Of a stretch of DNA of 64,000 nt, positions 1 to 8,814 are shown in pieces; position 1 is the stretch's first letter; each line of letters begins with the position of its first letter. The notes below the pieces were generated by a model. That model saw nothing but the letters and a program-made list of their open reading frames with translations. It did not search any database and was not told the origin of the DNA. Source of the DNA: CADCWN01 sp046328475 (GTDB lineage Bacteria; Chloroflexota; Chloroflexia; Thermomicrobiales; CADCWN01). The stretch is taken from NCBI GenBank assembly GCA_046328475.1, contig JAXLWN010000005.1, positions 62,001 to 126,000 on the forward strand, in the 5' to 3' direction. The translations under genes were made by a program, and so were the position numbers.

Positions 1-1
1 G

Positions 2-889
2 GGGCCGGTCTACGACAGTATCGCGGAACTGCTGGAGCGGGAGCGACCCGAGGCAGTGGTGATCTGCCTGCCGGCGGCCGATGCCCCGGCGGCGATCTTC
101 GCGGCGGCCGAGGCGGGCTGCCACATCCTGGCGGAAAAACCGTGCGCCCGCACCGCCGACGAGTTCCGCGCGGCGCAGGCGGCGATCGAGCGCGCGGGGG
201 TGCAATTCGCGACCGGCTTCCTGCGGCACCTCGCGCCGGTGGCGCTGGCGATGCGCGATCTCGTCCGGCAGGGGCTACTCGGGCGGCTCGTCTCGGCCGA
301 GGGGCGGCTGGTGACGACCAGCGTGGCGCGGCGCGGCCCCCAGAACGCGATGTTCCGCAAGGAGCGCGCGGGGGGCGGCATCCTCCACTGGCTCGGTTGC
401 CACTGGCTCGATTTGCTGCGCTTTACGACCGACAGCGAGGTCACCACGGTCGCGGCGCTGCTCGGCACCAACTGCGACGAGCCGATCGACGTGGAGGACA
501 CCGCCGCGCTGTCGCTGCGCTACAGCAACGGCATGATCGCGAGCCTCCACTGCGCCTACGCCTTCGACAAGGGGGACGATCTCTTCTTCACCCTGCGCGG
601 CACGCGAGGCTGGGTGCGCTGGGAGAGCAACGGGCCGACGATCACCGTGCGCAGCACCGATCCCTCCTGGGCCACCGCGCCGAACCGCACCATGACCTTC
701 GCCGGGGGCGAGGTGGGCGGCTATGGCGGCGCGGTCGGCATCGCCGTCTTCCGCGCCTTCATCGCCGGGTTCCGCGACGGCACACCGCCCCCCTTCACCA
801 CGACCGACATCCTGCGGGTGCTGGAGGTGATCGACGCGGCGCACGAGTCGTCGCGCACCGGGCGGACGATCAGCCTCGGCGCGCACTGA
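2..889 (+). CDS. Gfo/Idh/MocA family oxidoreductase (5' end outside window)
   Basis: Reading frame is open from the first bases of the window, so the N-terminal part of the NAD(P)-binding Rossmann fold is missing. What is visible is the typical family core: the AEKP segment (the lysine-proline motif of the cofactor/active-site edge), then a GGGILHWLGCHWLDLLRF stretch that matches the family pattern GGG-x(2)-D/H-x-G-x-H-x(2)-D, whose histidine is the usual catalytic residue, then the beta-sheet substrate domain and the common C-terminal TTDILRVLEVIDAAHES helix. Family members oxidise sugars, inositols or sugar acids with NAD(P). The stop is 32 bp before the next gene, an MDR dehydrogenase, on the same strand, so the two are probably co-transcribed. 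The substrate cannot be read from the sequence. Confidence 0.9.
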   Translation, partial: GPVYDSIAELLERERPEAVVICLPAADAPAAIFAAAEAGCHILAEKPCARTADEFRAAQAAIERAGVQFATGFLRHLAPVALAMRDLVRQGLLGRLVSAEGRLVTTSVARRGPQNAMFRKERAGGGILHWLGCHWLDLLRFTTDSEVTTVAALLGTNCDEPIDVEDTAALSLRYSNGMIASLHCAYAFDKGDDLFFTLRGTRGWVRWESNGPTITVRSTDPSWATAPNRTMTFAGGEVGGYGGAVGIAVFRAFIAGFRDGTPPPFTTTDILRVLEVIDAAHESSRTGRTISLGAH

Positions 890-921
890 CCCGCGACGAC
901 CGCGAGCGAGGAGACCGGCGG

Positions 922-1935
922 ATGGCCAGGGCAGGCGTGCAACTCGTCCTCCACTCGGATCGGACGGTGCGGCTGGAGGAGTACCCTATCCCGGAGCCGG
1001 GGTCGCGCCAGATCCTGGTCGCGGTCGCCCGCAGCTACGTCAGCGCGGGCAGCGAGATGAATTTCTTCCGTCACAACCCGCCCGACGGCCCGCCCCGCAG
1101 CGCCGTCGTCGGCTACATGACTGTCGGGCGGGTCGAGGCGGTCGGCCCCGGCGTCGAGGGCTTCGTGCCCGGCGACCGGGTGCTCACCTGCGGCAACCAT
1201 TGCAGCCACTGGCTGGTCGATCTGGACGACACCGGGCACATGCGCTGGTACATCGAGCGCCTGGACGACGCGGTCGCGGACGACGTGGCCGGCTTCGCCA
1301 TCCTCGGCGATGTCGCGCTCCACGGCATCCGCCGGGCCGCGCTGCAGATCGACCAGTCGGTCGCGGTGCTCGGCGCGGGCATCGTCGGGCAGCTGACCAT
1401 CCAGTTCGCGCGGCTCTCGGGCACGCACCCGATCATCGCGACCGATCTGCACGCCACGCGCCTGGAGAAGGCCCGGCAGAGCGGCGCGACGCACGCGATC
1501 GATGCTGGTACGACCGATACGGCGCGGGCGATCCGGGAGATCACGGCCGGGATGGGCGCGGAGGTGGTCTTCCACTGCACGCCGGTCCCGCAGGTGCTGC
1601 AAACCGCGATGGAAGTGGCGGCGGAGCGGGGCACGGTGGTGCTCAGCGGCAGCCCGCCCGGCACGGCGACGATCGGGCTGCAGGCCGAGTTGCTGCGGCG
1701 CGAGCTGACGATCCTCGGCAACTACGAGAGCGGCCTGACCGCCCCGCACCCCTACTGGCCCTGGACCCGGCAGCGCAACCGCCGCGCCTGCCTGCGCCTG
1801 ATGGCGACCGGGCAGTTGCAACTGCAACACCTCGTCACGCACGTTGTGCCCTACACCGGGGCGCAGCGGATGTTCGACCTGATGCTCGACGGCCCCGGCG
1901 GCGACTGGCTCGGCGTCGTTTTCAGTTGGGACTGA
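922..1935 (+). CDS. MDR-family dehydrogenase lacking the usual zinc ligands
   Basis: 337 residues starting at ATG 922, preceded by GAGGAGAC. It has the GroES-like N-terminal domain and a Rossmann domain with VLGAGIVGQL for NAD(P). In classical zinc alcohol dehydrogenases the catalytic Cys of the CGTD motif and the GHE motif are expected; here the positions read SAGSEMNFF and GYMTVG, so the catalytic zinc site seems absent. This pattern (GSE and GY-x-x-G) is typical of the dehydrogenase half of bi-domain proteins in which an MDR and a Gfo/Idh/MocA domain are fused. Here the partner is the separate gene just upstream, 32 bp away, which supports a joint redox task on a sugar-like substrate. Exact reaction unknown. 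Confidence 0.85.
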   Translation: MARAGVQLVLHSDRTVRLEEYPIPEPGSRQILVAVARSYVSAGSEMNFFRHNPPDGPPRSAVVGYMTVGRVEAVGPGVEGFVPGDRVLTCGNHCSHWLVDLDDTGHMRWYIERLDDAVADDVAGFAILGDVALHGIRRAALQIDQSVAVLGAGIVGQLTIQFARLSGTHPIIATDLHATRLEKARQSGATHAIDAGTTDTARAIREITAGMGAEVVFHCTPVPQVLQTAMEVAAERGTVVLSGSPPGTATIGLQAELLRRELTILGNYESGLTAPHPYWPWTRQRNRRACLRLMATGQLQLQHLVTHVVPYTGAQRMFDLMLDGPGGDWLGVVFSWD

Positions 1936-1969
1936 GGCAGATACGGGCAACGAAGGAGCACCACCGCCG

Positions 1970-2626
1970 ATGGACGCGCTTCGCGCACTGCTGCAACGAC
2001 CGGAGCCGGTGCGCTGGGTCTTCGCGGGGGATAGCATCACCCACGGCGCGGCGCACACGATCGGCTGGCGCGACTACACCGAGCTCTTCAGCGAGCGGGT
2101 CCGCTGGGAGTTGCGCCGCACCCGCGACATGGTGATCAAGACCGGCATCAGCGGCTGGACGGTGGCGGATCTGGCGGCCGACCTCGACTGGAACGTGTTG
2201 CAGTTCCGGCCCCACTGCGTGTCGCTGATGTTCGGCATGAACGACTGCACGCGCGGGCCAGGGAACCTGGCGGCGTTCCGCGCGACCTACCTGGAGATCA
2301 TCGCGCGCATCCGCGACGAGACGGGGGCCGCGATCCTCCTCCACACCCCCAACTGGACCCTCTCGGCCGGGGGCGAGGCCCGCGTCGCCAACCTCCCGGC
2401 CTACCGCGAGGCGGTCCTTGAGGTCGCCTCTGTCGCCCAGGTCCCTTGCCTCGATCACTTCGCCGAGTGGGCGGCGGCGGAGCAGACCGGGGCGATGGAT
2501 CACTGGCTGGCCCACGGCTGCCACCCGAACGAGTACGGGCACCGCGCCTTCGCCTTCGCCCTCTTCCGGGCGTTGGAGATCTGGGACGCGACGAGCTGGA
2601 CCTGCCAGCTGATGGTGCCCCGGTAG
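1970..2626 (+). CDS. SGNH/GDSL-type hydrolase (esterase)
   Basis: 218 residues. Block I is FAGDSITHG with nucleophile Ser22; block III is FGMNDC (oxyanion Asn); block V is CHPNEYGH with the catalytic His. The acidic residue normally three positions before that His (DxxH) is replaced by His in this reading, so the triad may be incomplete or use another acid. Family members remove acyl groups from carbohydrates or lipids. No signal peptide is evident, so it probably acts in the cytoplasm. It lies 34 bp after the MDR gene, third in the same presumed operon, where it could deacylate an imported glycoside. Start chosen at ATG 1970; an upstream GAAGGAGCACC serves as ribosome-binding site. Confidence 0.85.
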   Translation: MDALRALLQRPEPVRWVFAGDSITHGAAHTIGWRDYTELFSERVRWELRRTRDMVIKTGISGWTVADLAADLDWNVLQFRPHCVSLMFGMNDCTRGPGNLAAFRATYLEIIARIRDETGAAILLHTPNWTLSAGGEARVANLPAYREAVLEVASVAQVPCLDHFAEWAAAEQTGAMDHWLAHGCHPNEYGHRAFAFALFRALEIWDATSWTCQLMVPR

Positions 2627-2649
2627 CGCCCGTCGGCAAGGCCGCTGCG

Positions 2650-3456
2650 CTACATTGAAGCTACCACCGCGAGGGCGCTGGCCTGGCGCGCTTGTTCGTT
2701 GACATAGGCTCGGATGTGGCGGAAGTGGAAGCGCATGGCGTCGAGGCTGGCGGCGACATCGCGATGGGCGAGCGCGTCGATCAGCGGCTCGTGATGCCCG
2801 ATCGTGATCGGATTCCCGGTTATGACCAGATCCAGCCGCAGCGACGAGGTGTAGCGGAAATATTCGACGATCACCGCCCGCGCCAGCCGCTCCAGCACCG
2901 GATTCACCGCGAAGCTGACCAGCGCGAGGTGGAATTCGAGGTCGGTCTTGCTGGTGTAGTGCGGGTGGGTGATCTCGTCGCGCATCGTCGCGAACTGCCC
3001 GCGCAATTGCTCGATTTGCTCGTTGGTGATGCGCCGCGCGACCAGCGGGATCAGCATCAGCTCCGTCTCGATGCGCGCTTCGAGCAGCTGGGACCAGTAG
3101 GCGGCCCCCTCGCGCAACCCGTAGCTGAGCTGGTCGGCCAGCCGGTCGATGTCGAACTCGCGCACGTAGACGCCGCTGCCGTGCCGCTTCTCGACGATGC
3201 CGAGGGTCGCCAGGGAGTGCAGGGCTTCGCGCAGCGCGTTGCGCCCCGTCATCAGCGCATCGGCGAGGTGGCGCTCCGGTGGCAGGCGCGTCCCCGGTGG
3301 CAGTCGATTGGTCAGAATGTAGCGTTTGATAGCCTCCGCCGCCTGATCGGCGCGTTGCCCGCCGCTCTCGACGCTCCCCCGCAGGTGCGGTGCGCGCAAC
3401 GCCCTGCCCACCGGCAGGGCACCGCCGCTCGCCCCCTGTTTCTCGACGATTGTCAC
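2650..3456 (-). CDS. GntR-family transcriptional regulator, FadR/FCD type
   Basis: 268 residues from GTG 3456, chosen because GAGGGAG lies 5 nt upstream; the longer open frame to 3588 has no ribosome-binding site. The N-terminal winged helix (AIKRYILTNRLPPGTRLPPE, then TGRNALREALHSLATLGIVE and GSGVYV) is a GntR DNA-binding domain. The rest is an all-helical FCD ligand-binding domain (RIETELMLIPLVARRI, EFHLALVSFAVNPVL), with a His-rich tail (MRFHFRHIRAY) that usually holds a metal-carboxylate site. FCD regulators are mostly repressors released by a sugar acid or similar effector. It is last on the minus strand behind the ABC importer genes, and two copies of a sequence fitting the FCD operator rule lie at the divergent promoters near 8.7 and 9.1 kb, so it is the likely local repressor. 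Confidence 0.93.
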   Translation of the reverse strand: MTIVEKQGASGGALPVGRALRAPHLRGSVESGGQRADQAAEAIKRYILTNRLPPGTRLPPERHLADALMTGRNALREALHSLATLGIVEKRHGSGVYVREFDIDRLADQLSYGLREGAAYWSQLLEARIETELMLIPLVARRITNEQIEQLRGQFATMRDEITHPHYTSKTDLEFHLALVSFAVNPVLERLARAVIVEYFRYTSSLRLDLVITGNPITIGHHEPLIDALAHRDVAASLDAMRFHFRHIRAYVNEQARQASALAVVASM

Positions 3457-3632
3457 AGTTGCTCCCTCACGCGGCCACACGACGTCACAATAGCCAATCA
3501 TGACGCAGCCGACGAGCATGTGCAATGGGCGTGAGGGCGGCGTCCGGCGAGGATTGACTGGAGACCGGCGGCACCGGCCGCCACGCAAAGGTCTCGACCC
3601 GCACAGGCTCGCGTTCGCTCGGCAACCTCAGG

Positions 3633-4760
3633 TCACCCCCGCTGCGCTTCTTGTCGCCGCCGCACCAGGACCGGCTCGTCGCCGCGCAGCGTCTCGCTCG
3701 AATTGATGCGCAGGGAGCGATCGGACAGGGGCAGCTCGACCCGCTGGCCGCCGCGCCGGTGCGACTCGCGGAGCGCCACGGCGATTTCCAGCGCGTGCAG
3801 GCCGGCCACGCCGTTGCAGATCGGCTCCTTGCCGGTCCGCAGCCCTTCCAGCAGATCGAGGACGGTGCGGACATTGGCCGTCTGCATCGGCAAGGGGCGC
3901 GGGAAGATCTGCCGGGCCGGTTCGCGTCGCCGCCCTGGCAGCGTGGACTCGGCCAGCTTCCAGAATTCGACATCCTCGCCATCGTTGACCGCGCGCAGTC
4001 GCCCCTGCGTGCCGATCACCTCAAAATCCCACTCCGCCGCGCCGGAGGGCATCGAGCGGATGAAGCCCTGCACGCCGTTGTCGTACTGCAAGTAGCCGTT
4101 GCCCTGGAAATCGTCGTCGCCCTGGGCCGCCTCGTCGCTCGCCAGGTGGCCGAAGACCCAGGTGCAGCGCCCGCCCGCCAGGTAGTTGACCAGGGTCAGC
4201 AGATGGCTGCCGTTGTGGGAAAGCATGCAATTGCCGAAGCCGTTGACCTGCAAGACCTGGCCGATCTCGCCGCGATCGATCAGCTCGCGCATCCGGTTGT
4301 AGATCGCGTCCCAGCAGCGGCTCGCGCCCACCGCGAGCAGAATCCCCGCGCGGCGGCAGGCCCCCACCATCTGGTCGGCCTCGGCGAGGGAGAGCGACAG
4401 CGGCTTCTCCGCCCAGATCGCCTTGACGCCGGTGTTGGCGGCCACGACATCGAGCAGGATGCTGGCGCGCGGCTTGGCCGAGGTGCAGATGCTGACGATC
4501 TCCGGGCGCTCGCGCTCCAGCATTTCGCGGTAGTCGGCGTAGATATGGGCCGCATCGAAGTCCCACTTGCCGATGTAATCGGCGCGCTGTTCGGGGTGCG
4601 GGTCCGCACCGGCCACCAGCTTGACCTCCGGCACCGCCAGATAGCAGGCGGTGTGCGCGTGCGGGGGCTGCCAACGCCCGTAGGTCCCGGTCTCATCGTC
4701 GAACGTGCTGCCCATGCGCCCGAGGCCGATCACCGCCGCGCGGACGAGTTGCTGGGTCAT
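3633..4760 (-). CDS. Gfo/Idh/MocA family oxidoreductase
   Basis: 375 residues. The N-terminus has the dinucleotide-binding motif VIGLGRMGSTFDDE (Gly-rich loop at residues 11-17), followed by AEKPLSLSLAEAD, the EKP motif of the family, and a C-terminal alpha/beta substrate domain with the NGSHLLTLVNYLAGG segment. NAD(P)-dependent oxidation or reduction of a polyol, inositol or sugar acid is the family function. The start ATG 4760 follows GGAGGGGGGAAGT. It sits between the ABC permease genes and the GntR gene on the same strand, in line with catabolism of the imported compound. The SxFDDE motif after the Gly-rich loop is shared with the paralogue at 10,188 (IGSTYDDE), so these two are closer to each other than to the gene at the window start. 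Confidence 0.92.
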   Translation of the reverse strand: MTQQLVRAAVIGLGRMGSTFDDETGTYGRWQPPHAHTACYLAVPEVKLVAGADPHPEQRADYIGKWDFDAAHIYADYREMLERERPEIVSICTSAKPRASILLDVVAANTGVKAIWAEKPLSLSLAEADQMVGACRRAGILLAVGASRCWDAIYNRMRELIDRGEIGQVLQVNGFGNCMLSHNGSHLLTLVNYLAGGRCTWVFGHLASDEAAQGDDDFQGNGYLQYDNGVQGFIRSMPSGAAEWDFEVIGTQGRLRAVNDGEDVEFWKLAESTLPGRRREPARQIFPRPLPMQTANVRTVLDLLEGLRTGKEPICNGVAGLHALEIAVALRESHRRGGQRVELPLSDRSLRINSSETLRGDEPVLVRRRQEAQRG

Positions 4761-4876
4761 ACTTCCCCCCTCCCAGAACCAAACTGCCGAATATCTGAGC
4801 CACCACCGCGACGCCGCGCCCCTGAACTGGCCGAGCGCTCACCCCGCCGCTCCATCTCGCCCTCCCCACCCTCGCC

Positions 4877-5797
4877 TCACCCGAGCGAGTTGCTCTTCAC
4901 GTCGAAGGCGTCGCGCAGGCCGTCGCCGATGCAGTTACTGGCGAGCACCGCCAGGCTGATCGCCAGGCCCGGTGCTAGCCAGAGCCATGGTTTCGCCGCC
5001 ATCAGCGCCGGGTTGCGCGCCTCGTTGAGCATCGAGCCCCAACTCGGCGTCGGCTGCACCACGCCGAGGCCGAGGAAGCTCAGCCCCGCCTCGGTCAGGA
5101 TGGCACCCGCGATGCCGAGCGTCCCGGCGACGATCAGGGGGGCGACGACGTTCGGCAGAATGTGGCGGATCAGGACGTAGAAGCGCCCCCCGCCGCTCAT
5201 CTGCGCGGCGATCACGTAGTCGAGCGTGCGGAGTTGGAGGACCTGGCCGCGCACCAGTCGCGCCACGCCGGGCCAGCCGAAGAGGCCGATCACGAGCATC
5301 ACGTTGCCGATGTTCGGGCCGAGCATCCCGACCAGGATCAGGATGAGGACGAAGGTCGGGAAGCAGAGGACGATGTCGGTGAAGCGCATGATCACCGTGT
5401 CGGTCCAGCCGCCGAGGTACCCGGCGACGGCCCCGAGCAGGAAGCCGATGACCAGATAGATCGCGACCGCCACCACCCCGACCGAGAGGGAGATGCGCGC
5501 CCCGTACATCAGCCGGCTGAGCACATCGCGCCCCACCGCATCGGTGCCGAGCAGGTTGCGGGAACTCGGCGGTTGGCCGATGTGGAGCAGGTCGATCTTG
5601 TTCGGGGGGGCGGGCGCGATGACCGGGGCCAGGATGGCGCAGAGCGCCATCACCACCAGGATCGTTGTCCCGAGCACGGCCAGGCGGTGCGTCAGGAAGC
5701 GGCGCAGCGTCCGCCGCCCCGGCGACTGCGATATTGGGCGCCCTGGCGCGACCTTTCCCAGAGACGGCGTCTCGATCGCCTGCTGCTTCTCAGTCAT
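4877..5797 (-). CDS. ABC transporter permease, DppC/OppC type
   Basis: 306 residues with an N-terminal cytoplasmic tail and about six membrane segments (first one LAVLGTTILVVMALCAILAP). The OppC_N-like start, the LLGTDAVGRDVLSRLMYGAR signature of DppC/OppC proteins and the EAA-type loop (AAQMSGGGRFYVLIRHILP) that docks on the ATPase are all visible. It forms the heterodimeric channel with the neighbouring permease for import of di/oligopeptides, nickel chelates or, often in Chloroflexota, oligosaccharides. The start codon overlaps the stop of the upstream permease gene by 8 bp (ATGACTGA), so translation is coupled. No ATPase gene follows; the ATP-binding subunits must be encoded elsewhere. 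Confidence 0.95.
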   Translation of the reverse strand: MTEKQQAIETPSLGKVAPGRPISQSPGRRTLRRFLTHRLAVLGTTILVVMALCAILAPVIAPAPPNKIDLLHIGQPPSSRNLLGTDAVGRDVLSRLMYGARISLSVGVVAVAIYLVIGFLLGAVAGYLGGWTDTVIMRFTDIVLCFPTFVLILILVGMLGPNIGNVMLVIGLFGWPGVARLVRGQVLQLRTLDYVIAAQMSGGGRFYVLIRHILPNVVAPLIVAGTLGIAGAILTEAGLSFLGLGVVQPTPSWGSMLNEARNPALMAAKPWLWLAPGLAISLAVLASNCIGDGLRDAFDVKSNSLG

Positions 5798-6755
5798 AGC
5801 GGATCCTCGGGTCGACGAAGCTGTAGACGATGTCGGTGAGCAGGTTCGCCAGCAGGACGGCGATCGCCGACATCAGGGCGATGCCCATCTGCACCGGGTA
5901 GTCGCGCTGGAGGATGGCGGTGTAGCCGAGCTGGCCGATCCCCGGCCAGGAGAAGATCGTCTCGATCACGAACGAGCCGCCGATCAGGGCGGGCAGCGCC
6001 AGACCGGCGATCGTCACCAGCGGCAGCAGGGCATTGCGGAAGACGTGGACCCAGAGCACGACCGACTCGCGCAGTCCCTTGGCGCGGGCCGTGGTGACAT
6101 AATCCCCGGAGAGCGCCTCCAGCGTGGCGGCGCGGGCGTAGCGCATGTAACTGGCGACATGCGTGATCGTCAATGCCATGACCGGCAATACTGCGTGGCG
6201 CAGGAGGTCGAGGTTGACCGTCGTCGGCTTGCCGGGGGTCCACATCCCGAAGACCGGCAGCCACTGGAGCCGGACGGCGAAGATGTAGATGCCCATCAGC
6301 GCGAAGAAGAACCCGGGCACCGAGAGGCCGAAGAAGGCCAGCACCGTCAGGATGTAGTCGAGGATGCTGTACTGGCGGATGGCCGAAAAGACGCCGAGCG
6401 CGACGCCGACGATCATCGCGATCACGATCGATGTGACCGAGAGCGCCATCGACGCGGGCAGGCGCGCGAGGATCAGATCGGTCACCGAGCGCTTGTTCTG
6501 GATCGAGAAGCCGAGATTGCCGCGCCCGACTTCTTTCAGCCAGATCAGATAGCGCACCGGCAGGGGCTTATTCAGCCCCAGATCCTCGCGCATCGCCTGG
6601 ATCTGCGCCTGGGAGAGCACGTTCATCTCGTTCGGGTCGATCAGCGCGGTGATCGGATCGCCCGGTGCGAGGTTGATGATCGTGTAGGTGATCAGCGAGA
6701 TGCCGAGCAGGAGCGGGAAGACCAGCAGCAACCGGCGTAAGACATACTGTCCCAT
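5790..6755 (-). CDS. ABC transporter permease, DppB/OppB type
   Basis: 321 residues from ATG 6755 (MGQYVLRRLLLV). An in-frame ATG at 6761 is also possible, but the GAGAGA ribosome-binding site is better spaced for 6755. The family hallmark LLLVFPLLLGISLITYTIIN first membrane helix, the PGDP motif just after it and the EAA loop (TARAKGLRESVVLWVHVFRN) are clear; about six membrane segments in total. Partner of the DppC-type permease, whose gene overlaps this one by 8 bp. Located after the binding-protein gene in one operon. The substrate class (peptide or sugar) is not readable from the permease alone; the dehydrogenase-rich setting favours a carbohydrate. Confidence 0.95.
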   Translation of the reverse strand: MGQYVLRRLLLVFPLLLGISLITYTIINLAPGDPITALIDPNEMNVLSQAQIQAMREDLGLNKPLPVRYLIWLKEVGRGNLGFSIQNKRSVTDLILARLPASMALSVTSIVIAMIVGVALGVFSAIRQYSILDYILTVLAFFGLSVPGFFFALMGIYIFAVRLQWLPVFGMWTPGKPTTVNLDLLRHAVLPVMALTITHVASYMRYARAATLEALSGDYVTTARAKGLRESVVLWVHVFRNALLPLVTIAGLALPALIGGSFVIETIFSWPGIGQLGYTAILQRDYPVQMGIALMSAIAVLLANLLTDIVYSFVDPRIRYD

Positions 6756-6833
6756 GGGCATTCTCTCGCATGGCGGGCCGGACGCCATGGCGTCCGGCCC
6801 GCAGAGGCTACCGGGGCGGGCGCGGGCGCCTCC

Positions 6834-8684
6834 CTACTTCTGGATCCAGACCCGTTCCAGCGCCGGGCGCACGGGCAGGCGATACTGGTACGGGTAGGCC
6901 CCCTGCACCCGCTTGTTCCAGACGTAGGCGACCGAGTTGCGCGAGAGGGTTGCCTGGGGCGGATCGGCCGCGAGCTTCAGCGAGACCTGGTCGAACAGTT
7001 CCTTGCGCTTGGCGGCGTCGGTCGCGGCCAGGCCCTGCTCCCAGAGCTTATCGACATCCGGGTTGGAGTAGCGCGCGTAATTGAAGCCGCCGGTGTCGTA
7101 GCCCCAGCCGGTCTTGATGTACTTCCAGTTCTGCTCCATGCTCTGGTCGGCGCCGAAGTTGCCGAAGGTGATGTCGTAGTTGGCCTTGCGGTAGAGCTCG
7201 TCGATGACGGTCGCCGCGTCGATGATCAGGTACTTCGTCTTGATCCCGACCGCCGCGAGCATCGCCTGCTGGGCGTCCTGGAGCGCCGTCGGCTTGCTGG
7301 TGAGCTGCCAGGCCAGTTCCTTGTTGGTGTCCCAGTTGATCGCCTTGAGGATCGCCTGCGCCTTCGCCGGGTCGTAGGTGTACTTCGGGAAACCGGCGGG
7401 CGGCGTCTCCAGGCCGACGACGTGCTGGAAGAGGTAGTTCGACGGGCGCAGGACGCCGCTGGAGAGTTGCTTGTTGATCGTGTCGATGTCGATCGCGTGC
7501 ATGATCGCCTTGGTCAACTCGCCGCCTTCCTTCGGGAAGCGCTCGCGGTTGATCACGAAGCCGTCCGGGTGATCGCGAGGCACCGGGTTGCCGACGATGA
7601 AGGGGAGCTTCGTCAGGCGGTCGTAGACGGGGCCGGTCGCGACGCTCACCCCGTCGATCTCCTGGGCCTCCATCGCCGCCGCCAGCGTGTCGGCGTCGCC
7701 GAAGCGGACGATGAACTTATCGAGGAGCGGTCGGCCGAGGTAGAAGTCCTCGTTGGCCGTCATCTCCATGTACTGGCCGTCGACGAACTTGGTCGCCTTG
7801 AAGGGGCCGTTGCCGACCGGCATCGTCGCGTAGGGCTCGTCGAAAATCTTGTCGAGCGGCATCGCGCCGAAGATGTGCTTCGGCATCGGCCAGTAGCCGA
7901 TTCCCCAGTTGACCCAGTAGTTGATGATCGGCCGCTCCAGCTCGATGCGCACCGTCGTGTCGTTGATCTTCTTCGCGCCCTCGACCTCGACGGTGGTCGC
8001 GCCCTCCTGCTGCAACTTGGTCCCGCCCTTCAGGGCCACGACTGGCGTCTCGTTGGTCGCCTTCGCGTTCTTGTTCAAGGCGAGCCAGATGCCGAAGATC
8101 ACGTCGTCGGCGGTGACCGGCTTGCCATCGTGCCACTTGACGTTCGGCCGGATCTGGAAGTCCCAGACCCGGTCCTTCTCGACTTCGGTCATCTTCTCCG
8201 CGACCCCGAGCTCCATCGGCCCGTCGGTCGCCGGGTTGATGCCAGTGCCCCACTGCCGCCCGTAGGCCAGGCGCAGGAACATCGCCTCGATCAGCACATT
8301 CTGGCCGGTGCCGACGGTGTTCAGCGGGTTGATCACATTCTTGGAGGGCTTGCCGTTGCCGTAGGTGAAGGTGCCGCCCTTGATCGGGGTGCCACCGGTT
8401 GCGGGTGCCGCCGACGTTGCCGGGGCCGCGCTGGTCGATGGCCGCGTGGAAGCGGCTGCGGCCGACGGCGCTGCGCTCGCCGCTGCCGCGACAGATGGTG
8501 CCGCGCTCGCCGCGCCGGCGGCCGATGCGGCGGGTGCCGACGATGCGGCTGGCTTAGCGGACGCGGCTGCTGGGGCGGTTGTCGCGGTCGGCTCGGTGCC
8601 GCCGCAGGCAGCGAGGAAGGCCAGGCCAATCGCGGAGAGCGGGGCGACCCGAAGGAAGTGCCGTCGCGTGAAACGCCCGTCCAT
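6834..8684 (-). CDS. ABC transporter substrate-binding lipoprotein (SBP_bac_5 family)
   Basis: 616 residues. The N-terminus carries a twin-arginine-like motif (RRHFLR) and a lipobox LAAC, so the mature protein is probably a lipid-anchored extracytoplasmic protein exported by Tat. Residues from about 33 to 100 form a low-complexity Ala/Ser/Pro/Thr linker that spaces the domain from the membrane. The following domain has features of the dipeptide/oligopeptide binding family: VWDFQIRPNVKWHDGKPVTA (the common WHDG-P-TADDV signature) and the C-terminal DQVSLKLAADPP region. It is first gene of the minus-strand operon and is directly controlled by the promoter/operator pair at 8,716-8,760. The family also binds oligosaccharides and opines, so the ligand remains open. 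Confidence 0.95.
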   Translation of the reverse strand: MDGRFTRRHFLRVAPLSAIGLAFLAACGGTEPTATTAPAAASAKPAASSAPAASAAGAASAAPSVAAAASAAPSAAAASTRPSTSAAPATSAAPATGGTPIKGGTFTYGNGKPSKNVINPLNTVGTGQNVLIEAMFLRLAYGRQWGTGINPATDGPMELGVAEKMTEVEKDRVWDFQIRPNVKWHDGKPVTADDVIFGIWLALNKNAKATNETPVVALKGGTKLQQEGATTVEVEGAKKINDTTVRIELERPIINYWVNWGIGYWPMPKHIFGAMPLDKIFDEPYATMPVGNGPFKATKFVDGQYMEMTANEDFYLGRPLLDKFIVRFGDADTLAAAMEAQEIDGVSVATGPVYDRLTKLPFIVGNPVPRDHPDGFVINRERFPKEGGELTKAIMHAIDIDTINKQLSSGVLRPSNYLFQHVVGLETPPAGFPKYTYDPAKAQAILKAINWDTNKELAWQLTSKPTALQDAQQAMLAAVGIKTKYLIIDAATVIDELYRKANYDITFGNFGADQSMEQNWKYIKTGWGYDTGGFNYARYSNPDVDKLWEQGLAATDAAKRKELFDQVSLKLAADPPQATLSRNSVAYVWNKRVQGAYPYQYRLPVRPALERVWIQK

Positions 8685-8715
8685 CGTTCCTCCTCATCCT
8701 GTGGTTGTGGGAGCA

Positions 8716-8730
8716 ATTGGTCCTACCAGA
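8716..8730. promoter_or_regulatory. Operator 1, FCD/GntR type, before the ABC transporter operon
   Basis: The core TGGTCCTACCA (8718-8728) fits the FCD/FadR-type rule TNGTNNNACNA at every fixed position. A 13-bp stretch (ATTGGTCCTACCA, 8716-8728) recurs exactly as its reverse complement at operator 2. Location just downstream of the -10 box implies repression. Assignment to the GntR protein at 2,650-3,456 is inferred from family rule and linkage. Confidence 0.85.
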
Positions 8731-8732
8731 GC

Positions 8733-8760
8733 ATCATAGCTTATCTCTCGGGCCTGTCAA
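8733..8760 (-). promoter_or_regulatory. Sigma-70-type promoter of the ABC transporter operon
   Basis: On the minus strand: -35 TTGACA (8760-8755), 16-bp spacer, -10 TATGAT (8738-8733). This is close to consensus. The GntR-type operator starts 4 bp downstream of the -10 box, so a bound repressor would cover the transcription start. Confidence 0.85.
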
Positions 8761-8814
8761 TCTCCCCGGTGGCTCACAATGGATCCTATTCGTGAATGGT
8801 GGCCGATGTGGGCT

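Noticed and set aside
142..921. Long open frame upstream of the MDR gene start
   Set aside because: It is an Arg/Ala/Gly-rich shadow of the Gfo gene in another frame; the MDR gene has a good ribosome-binding site and ATG at 922.
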